A stretch of 21,558 nt of DNA, taken from assembly GCA_945871455.1 (NCBI GenBank), contig CAMBXJ010000015.1:1-21558 (forward strand), read 5' to 3'. Of this stretch, positions 17,272 through 21,558 are shown one piece after another. The position numbers and the translations under genes were made by a program. The notes beneath the pieces were generated by a model. That model did no database searches. It had not been told where the DNA came from and was given only the letters and a program-made list of their open reading frames with translations. The stretch is from Asaia bogorensis (GTDB lineage Bacteria; Pseudomonadota; Alphaproteobacteria; Acetobacterales; Acetobacteraceae). How positions within the stretch are numbered: the first letter of the stretch is position 1; every line of letters begins with the position of its first letter.

Positions 17272-18315
17272 TCACGCGAAAACCGCCTCGCCGGCCGCCA
17301 CGTCCGCCTCCACGGCTTCCGCCGGTTCCAGCGGCTTGGCCGGCCGGTTCTGCCGCAGGGTGGACGCGCCATCGGCAACAGTCTGCCAGACGGCCTGGCT
17401 GAGCGCCTTGCGATCGCGAAACCGAATCGGATCCAGCGGGGTATGCAACAGGACGGTCGCGCGCAGCCCGACATGCTGACCGAGGCGCCCGAAATGCGAG
17501 GCGATATCCATGTCGCCATACCAGGCAAACACCGGCCGGCTGGCCCGTCCGGTCGGCAACCCGTCCAGCCGATCATAAACCACGGATACCGGCTGGATCA
17601 GCGGCAGGCGCGACAGATCAGCGGTCGATTTGGCCTCGGCCACGGAAAAGAAGGAGGAGCGGAACGGCAGCACCCGCGATCCGTCGGAACTGGTGCCTTC
17701 CGGAAACAGGATCAGCCGGTCGCCCTTGTCCAGCACATGGCGCATCTCGTCGCGTTCCCGCCCGGTGGTCACCCGCTGGCGGCTTACAAACACCGTGCGG
17801 CCCAGGCGAGCGATGGTGCCAATCACCGGCCACCCCGCGACATCGCCCTTCGCGACGAAACAGCCATCCAGCACGCCACCCACCACCGGGATATCGACCC
17901 AGGAGGAATGGTTGGACACATAGATAACCGGACGCCCACCGTCATGGGCAGCCAATTGGCCGATCACGCGCACCCGCAATCCCAGCAACCGCGTGAACAC
18001 CGCCCAATAGATCCGCGCGAAGACCACCTTCGGACGGCCCGGCAGCAACAGGCAAACCGCTTGGGCGAGCATCGAAGGCAAGGTCCAAAGCACAATCGTC
18101 GTCCCGCGGCGCGCGACCCGCAGCCGCCGCGACAAATTCAATCGATCCCGCTCATCCCGCTCGGCCTGCCGCGCCTCCTCCGATCGGGATGGGAGGTGGA
18201 AGAACTGGGGCCGGCGGGCCAGATGACCCGCACGGGGTGATTTCTGATGACGGCGGGATTCTCGCATGCCCCAAGCGATACCGTGTGACCTGTGACCAAA
18301 CAATGGCGCATCCAT
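17272..18315 (-). CDS. plsC: 1-acyl-sn-glycerol-3-phosphate acyltransferase
   Basis: Membrane-bound lysophosphatidic acid acyltransferase that adds the second acyl chain to make phosphatidic acid. The acyltransferase block I NHSSWVD (His136, Asp141) and block III FPEGTSS (204-210) are intact, with KGDVAGWPVIGTIARLG between them. A hydrophobic segment, TTIVLWTLPSMLAQAVCLLL (72-91), anchors it in the inner membrane. The 347-aa form has a charged 70-residue N-terminal extension (HLPSRSEEARQAERDERDRL) that is longer than in E. coli PlsC. The start is uncertain: an in-frame ATG at 18267 removes 16 residues, and neither site has a clear ribosome binding sequence. It is transcribed divergently from tamA with 65 bp between, and lies upstream of miaB on the same strand. 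It could alternatively be an ornithine-lipid or other lyso-lipid acyltransferase. Confidence 0.9.
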   Translation of the reverse strand: MDAPLFGHRSHGIAWGMRESRRHQKSPRAGHLARRPQFFHLPSRSEEARQAERDERDRLNLSRRLRVARRGTTIVLWTLPSMLAQAVCLLLPGRPKVVFARIYWAVFTRLLGLRVRVIGQLAAHDGGRPVIYVSNHSSWVDIPVVGGVLDGCFVAKGDVAGWPVIGTIARLGRTVFVSRQRVTTGRERDEMRHVLDKGDRLILFPEGTSSDGSRVLPFRSSFFSVAEAKSTADLSRLPLIQPVSVVYDRLDGLPTGRASRPVFAWYGDMDIASHFGRLGQHVGLRATVLLHTPLDPIRFRDRKALSQAVWQTVADGASTLRQNRPAKPLEPAEAVEADVAAGEAVFA

Positions 18316-18380
18316 GACGGTTGCACGAACTTCACGCGACTGTCCGTGGGCGCCGGATCAGACCATAGTAGGACCACCCG

Positions 18381-20312
18381 ATGGATCGAGCCTTGGTCAC
18401 ACCGCGCACACCGCCGTCCCGTTCCGCCCCCAATGCCGCCCCCTGTGCCGCCCCTCGTGCCGCCCCCCGGTCGTCCTTTCGCCTGACCGCCGTGCTTCTG
18501 GCGGCGATTCTGCCACTGGGGCTGAACGCCGCGGACCCGCAGCCCTATGACGTCATTCTGGCCCCATCCGGTGACGCGACGTTGGACGCGGCGGTGCGCG
18601 ACAGTTCGAACCTGCTGGTTCTGCGGGACAAGGCGCCGGTTGGCGGTTTCGCCCTGGTGGAACGCGCCCGCCAGGATGCGGCACGATTCGAGGCCGCGTT
18701 GCAGGCCTTTGGCTACTACAAGGGCCGCGTCGGCATGACGATCGCCGGACGCCCGATCGACGATCCAGGCCTGCCGGACTTCGTGGACCGCGCGCCCGCC
18801 GCGGCCGCGCTCCAGGTGGCTGCCGCCATAGACCCCGGGCCTCGGTTCCGGTTCGGTCGCGTCGATATCGAGGGGTCCGCGCCGGCATCCGTGGCCGCGG
18901 CCCTGGGAGCCGCCTTGGGACTAACCGCCGGACAGCCCGCCCTGGCCGCCGATGTCATCGCCGGCCAGGAACGCATGCTGGCGGCGCTGCGGAACGCCGG
19001 CTATCCGCTGGCCCAGGTGACCTTGCTGCCGGCCACCGCCTACCCGGATCGCGACACGCTGGACCTGGCCTTTCGGATCGAGACGGGGAAGCAAGCCAAT
19101 CTCGGCCCGATTCGCATCGACGGTCTGCGCGACATGCGCGAATCCTTCGTGCGGGAGCGGCTGTTGCTGAAATCCGGCCAGCGCTTCAATCCGGCGGCGA
19201 TCGATGCGGCGCGAACCGATCTGATGGAGTTGGGCACGTTCTCCGTCGTGCGCATGGTGCCCGCCGATCAATTGGATGCGAACGGCGCGTTGCCGATGCG
19301 GATCGACGTGACCGAACGTCCTTTGCACGCCGTGGAACTCGGCGCGTCCTATTCGACCGATCTCGGCGTCGGGCTGACCGCGTCCTGGCGCCACCGCAAT
19401 CTGTTCGGCGGGGCCGAACAGCTCGGTTTCACGGGCGCGGTGCAACACGGGGGGAACGCGACGACCAAACCGGGCTATTCGGCGGGCGCGCAATACCGGC
19501 AGCCGGATTTCCTCACCCGCGACCAGGCGCTGGAAATCAACCTGAACGCGGTAAAACAGAGTCTCCAGGCCTATGACCAGACCGCCGTGACCGAACGCAT
19601 TGCCCTGAGCCGACGACTGTCGCCACGCTGGACGGTCAGCGCCGGCGTATTCGGCGAGCAGGAGCAGATCACGCAGGAGGGCGTGACCAACAATTACAAT
19701 TTGGTCGGATTGCCGATCAGCGCACGATTCGACTCGACCGACAACCCGCTCGACCCCACCAAAGGGATACGCGCGTCATTCTCCGTCACACCGACGCTGT
19801 CGTTGTCGAACGGGGGATCGTCCAGCCCCACGGGAACCTTCGTGATCATGCAGGCCGCCGGCTCCACCTATTTCGACCTGGGCACCGAAGGCCGCAGCGT
19901 GCTCGCCCTGCGCGGCCTGGTCGGGCAGGTCTCCGGTGCCGGGGTCTTCGGCCTGCCGCCGGATCAGCGCTTCTACGCCGGCGGCAGCGGCACCGTGCGC
20001 GGCTATCGCTATCAGTCGGTCGGCCCCCAGTTCGCCAGCAACCGCCCAACCGGAGGCAATGCCGTCTCGACCGGTACGATCGAATTCCGCCAGCGCTTCC
20101 TGGACAGCTACGGCGTGGTCGGATTCGTGGATGCCGGTCAGGTCAGCACCGACGGCAAGCCGTTCAGCGGCACCTGGAGGGCGGGTGCCGGAGTCGGCGC
20201 GCGCTACTACACCTCCATCGGGCCGATCCGTCTGGACATCGCCGTGCCCTTGAACAAGCAGCCCGGCGGCGACTCGTTCGAGTTGTATATCGGCATCGGG
20301 CAGGCCTTCTGA
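18381..20312 (+). CDS. tamA: Translocation and assembly module outer-membrane protein TamA
   Basis: Omp85-family outer-membrane protein of 643 aa that works with TamB in outer-membrane protein assembly and lipid transport. After an N-terminal extension rich in Pro/Ala, a signal-like segment FRLTAVLLAAILPLGLNAAD lies at 33-52. POTRA-type domains span about 55-310 (for example FRFGRVDIEGSAPASV, ANLGPIRIDGLRDMRESFVR and LMELGTFSVVRM). The beta-barrel follows from about 315, with RFYAGGSGTVRGYRYQSVGP containing the Omp85 VRGY motif and a C-terminal Phe in YIGIGQAF as recognised by BAM. The ATG has AGGA 7 nt upstream. Its stop overlaps the tamB start (TGATG). The pairing with tamB distinguishes it from BamA. 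Confidence 0.93.
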   Translation: MDRALVTPRTPPSRSAPNAAPCAAPRAAPRSSFRLTAVLLAAILPLGLNAADPQPYDVILAPSGDATLDAAVRDSSNLLVLRDKAPVGGFALVERARQDAARFEAALQAFGYYKGRVGMTIAGRPIDDPGLPDFVDRAPAAAALQVAAAIDPGPRFRFGRVDIEGSAPASVAAALGAALGLTAGQPALAADVIAGQERMLAALRNAGYPLAQVTLLPATAYPDRDTLDLAFRIETGKQANLGPIRIDGLRDMRESFVRERLLLKSGQRFNPAAIDAARTDLMELGTFSVVRMVPADQLDANGALPMRIDVTERPLHAVELGASYSTDLGVGLTASWRHRNLFGGAEQLGFTGAVQHGGNATTKPGYSAGAQYRQPDFLTRDQALEINLNAVKQSLQAYDQTAVTERIALSRRLSPRWTVSAGVFGEQEQITQEGVTNNYNLVGLPISARFDSTDNPLDPTKGIRASFSVTPTLSLSNGGSSSPTGTFVIMQAAGSTYFDLGTEGRSVLALRGLVGQVSGAGVFGLPPDQRFYAGGSGTVRGYRYQSVGPQFASNRPTGGNAVSTGTIEFRQRFLDSYGVVGFVDAGQVSTDGKPFSGTWRAGAGVGARYYTSIGPIRLDIAVPLNKQPGGDSFELYIGIGQAF

Positions 20313-21558
20313 TGCGCCGGCTGTTCGTCTGGGTCGCGGGCTGCGCGGCGGTCCTGATCGCGGTCCCGATCCTGGCGATCGCGATTGCGCTGCTCGCCGC
20401 CAACACCGATCCCGGCCGCCGCCTGATCGAACATTCGGTCGCGCAATTGTCTGGCGGCACCGTCCGGATCGAGGGGCTGTCCGGGCGCTTCCCAGACAAC
20501 CTCCACGTCGCGCGCATCGACCTCGCCGACCCGGCCGGACCGTATGGGCGGATTCTGGATGCCAGCTTGCAATGGGCGCCGACCCGGCTGTTGAGCGGTC
20601 GGGTCGATGTGGCGCTGCTGGAGGCCAAGCAGGTCGATCTGTCGCGCTTGCCGGCTTCGACCGCCTCAGGCAGCGGCGGCCCCGCCTTCCCGCCCCTGCG
20701 CATGGCCCTCGCGCGCCTGCATGTCCCTCGGCTGAACCTGGGCGCGTCCGTCCTGGGCCATGCAACCAGCCTGGAACTCGACGGCCGCCTCCTGATCGAG
20801 ACGCCGCGACAGGGCAGCGCCGAACTGACCCTCTCGGACCTCACGCGGGAAGCAGCGCCCGGGACCTACCGGCTGGATGCCACGCTGCACCCGGATGGCC
20901 TGCGGGCGAAGCTGACCGTGGCGGAGGCGCCGAGCGGCCTGATCGGCACCCTGGCCGGTCTGCCGGATATCGGTGCGGTCAAGGTCGACGGTCTGATCGA
21001 GGGACCGCTGGATCGCCTGAAAACCACCCTGTCCGCCTCCGCCGGTCCATTGGTCGGCGCCGTCAACGGCACCCTCGACACAATGGGGATGACGGGCGAT
21101 CTGGCGGTTTCGATCACGGCACCGGCCATGCGCCCGGCGCCATCCCTGTCCTGGGACTCGATCGGGTTGGGCGCGACCTTGCGGGGATCGCCGACCCGTC
21201 TGGACGCGCGCGGGACCTTGCACATCGTGGGACTCCAGACCGGCGAGGCCTCGGTTCGCGCCATCCACGCCACCATCGTCGGCAATGCAGGACAGATCGG
21301 GCTGAACGGGCGGTTGGATGGTGCGCGCATCCCCGGTCCCTCCCCCACCCTGCTCGCCGCATCGCCCATCACGATCGACTCAACCGCTCGGCTTGACACC
21401 CCAGGCCGTCCGGTCCGTTTCGCGATCCGCCATGCCCTCGCATCGATCGACGGCATGTTCCCCGGAACAATCCTGGACGCGACGGGTGCGGACAGCCGCG
21501 ACAAGCCACCAGAAGCGATGGCGCAAGGCGGGCCAGCGGATGACCGGCGGACCAGCGG
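20312..21558 (+). CDS. tamB: Translocation and assembly module protein TamB, 5' part
   Basis: Start of a TamB-type AsmA-like protein that spans the periplasm as a beta-taco and partners TamA. The ATG at 20312 overlaps the tamA stop by one base. The first residues MRRLFVWVAGCAAVLIAVPI continue into LAIAIALLAANTDPGR, a single uncleaved membrane anchor; the sequence after the anchor, with IEHSVAQLSGGTVRIEGLSG, matches the usual TamB start. The remaining visible part is repetitive beta-strand sequence rich in Gly, Leu and Asp (for example LPDIGAVKVDGLIEGPLDRL), as expected. The frame is open over 415 codons to the right edge. Full-length family members are over 1200 aa, so most of the gene, including the DUF490 C-terminal domain, is outside the window. 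Confidence 0.92.
   Translation, partial: MRRLFVWVAGCAAVLIAVPILAIAIALLAANTDPGRRLIEHSVAQLSGGTVRIEGLSGRFPDNLHVARIDLADPAGPYGRILDASLQWAPTRLLSGRVDVALLEAKQVDLSRLPASTASGSGGPAFPPLRMALARLHVPRLNLGASVLGHATSLELDGRLLIETPRQGSAELTLSDLTREAAPGTYRLDATLHPDGLRAKLTVAEAPSGLIGTLAGLPDIGAVKVDGLIEGPLDRLKTTLSASAGPLVGAVNGTLDTMGMTGDLAVSITAPAMRPAPSLSWDSIGLGATLRGSPTRLDARGTLHIVGLQTGEASVRAIHATIVGNAGQIGLNGRLDGARIPGPSPTLLAASPITIDSTARLDTPGRPVRFAIRHALASIDGMFPGTILDATGADSRDKPPEAMAQGGPADDRRTS

Noticed and set aside
15670..18240. 856-codon plus-strand open frame antisense to miaB and plsC
   Set aside because: It runs across two well-identified minus-strand genes, has no family resemblance and no ribosome binding site, and is the kind of long stop-free frame expected opposite GC-rich coding DNA.

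Overview
The window looks like a chromosomal segment of a GC-rich alphaproteobacterium, most likely Acetobacteraceae/Rhodospirillales. Three things suggest this: the gene orders gyrA-coaD-cyclophilins and plsC-miaB-phoH-ybeY-corC, the divergent tamA-tamB pair, and proline-rich GyrA and TRAP-transporter sequences of alphaproteobacterial type. The genus cannot be fixed from sequence reading alone. No rRNA, tRNA, insertion sequence, prophage or CRISPR was seen.

Left housekeeping block (1-4508, minus strand): gyrA, coaD, a secreted cyclophilin (ppiA) and a leaderless cyclophilin (ppiB, running off the left edge). They read as one operon; gyrA and coaD overlap by 8 nt.

Central accessory block (about 4670-12770): a TRAP transporter (dctP, then a strong terminator, then dctQ-dctM) on the plus strand. 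Two hairpins separate it from a convergent minus-strand group: a class V (serine-glyoxylate type) aminotransferase, a luciferase-like flavin monooxygenase whose start overlaps the aminotransferase stop by 1 nt (TGATG), and a metallo-beta-lactamase-fold hydrolase. Divergent from the aminotransferase is a CmcJ/NvfI-family, probable Fe(II)/2-oxoglutarate-type oxidoreductase. A four-copy 14-bp tandem repeat lies in the shared promoter region. Together these look like an uptake-plus-catabolism locus for an unknown organic acid or lactone; no individual substrate can be read from the sequence.

Right housekeeping block (13031-18315, minus strand): plsC, miaB, phoH, ybeY, corC/tlyC. From miaB to corC each gene overlaps the next, and phoH uses a TTG start. 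MiaB is unusual: three separate arrays of in-frame 15-bp repeats decorate its N-terminus, an internal loop and its C-terminus. Divergent from plsC are tamA and tamB (18381 to the right edge; tamB is cut off), the outer-membrane/inner-membrane TAM system.

Two REP-like palindromic elements with related ends (CCGTCAT..GCCG) sit in intergenic spaces at 9138-9226 and 12808-12926. The items most worth a second look are the triple repeat arrays in miaB, the 14-bp array in front of the CmcJ-like gene, and the undescribed TRAP/aminotransferase/monooxygenase/hydrolase locus.
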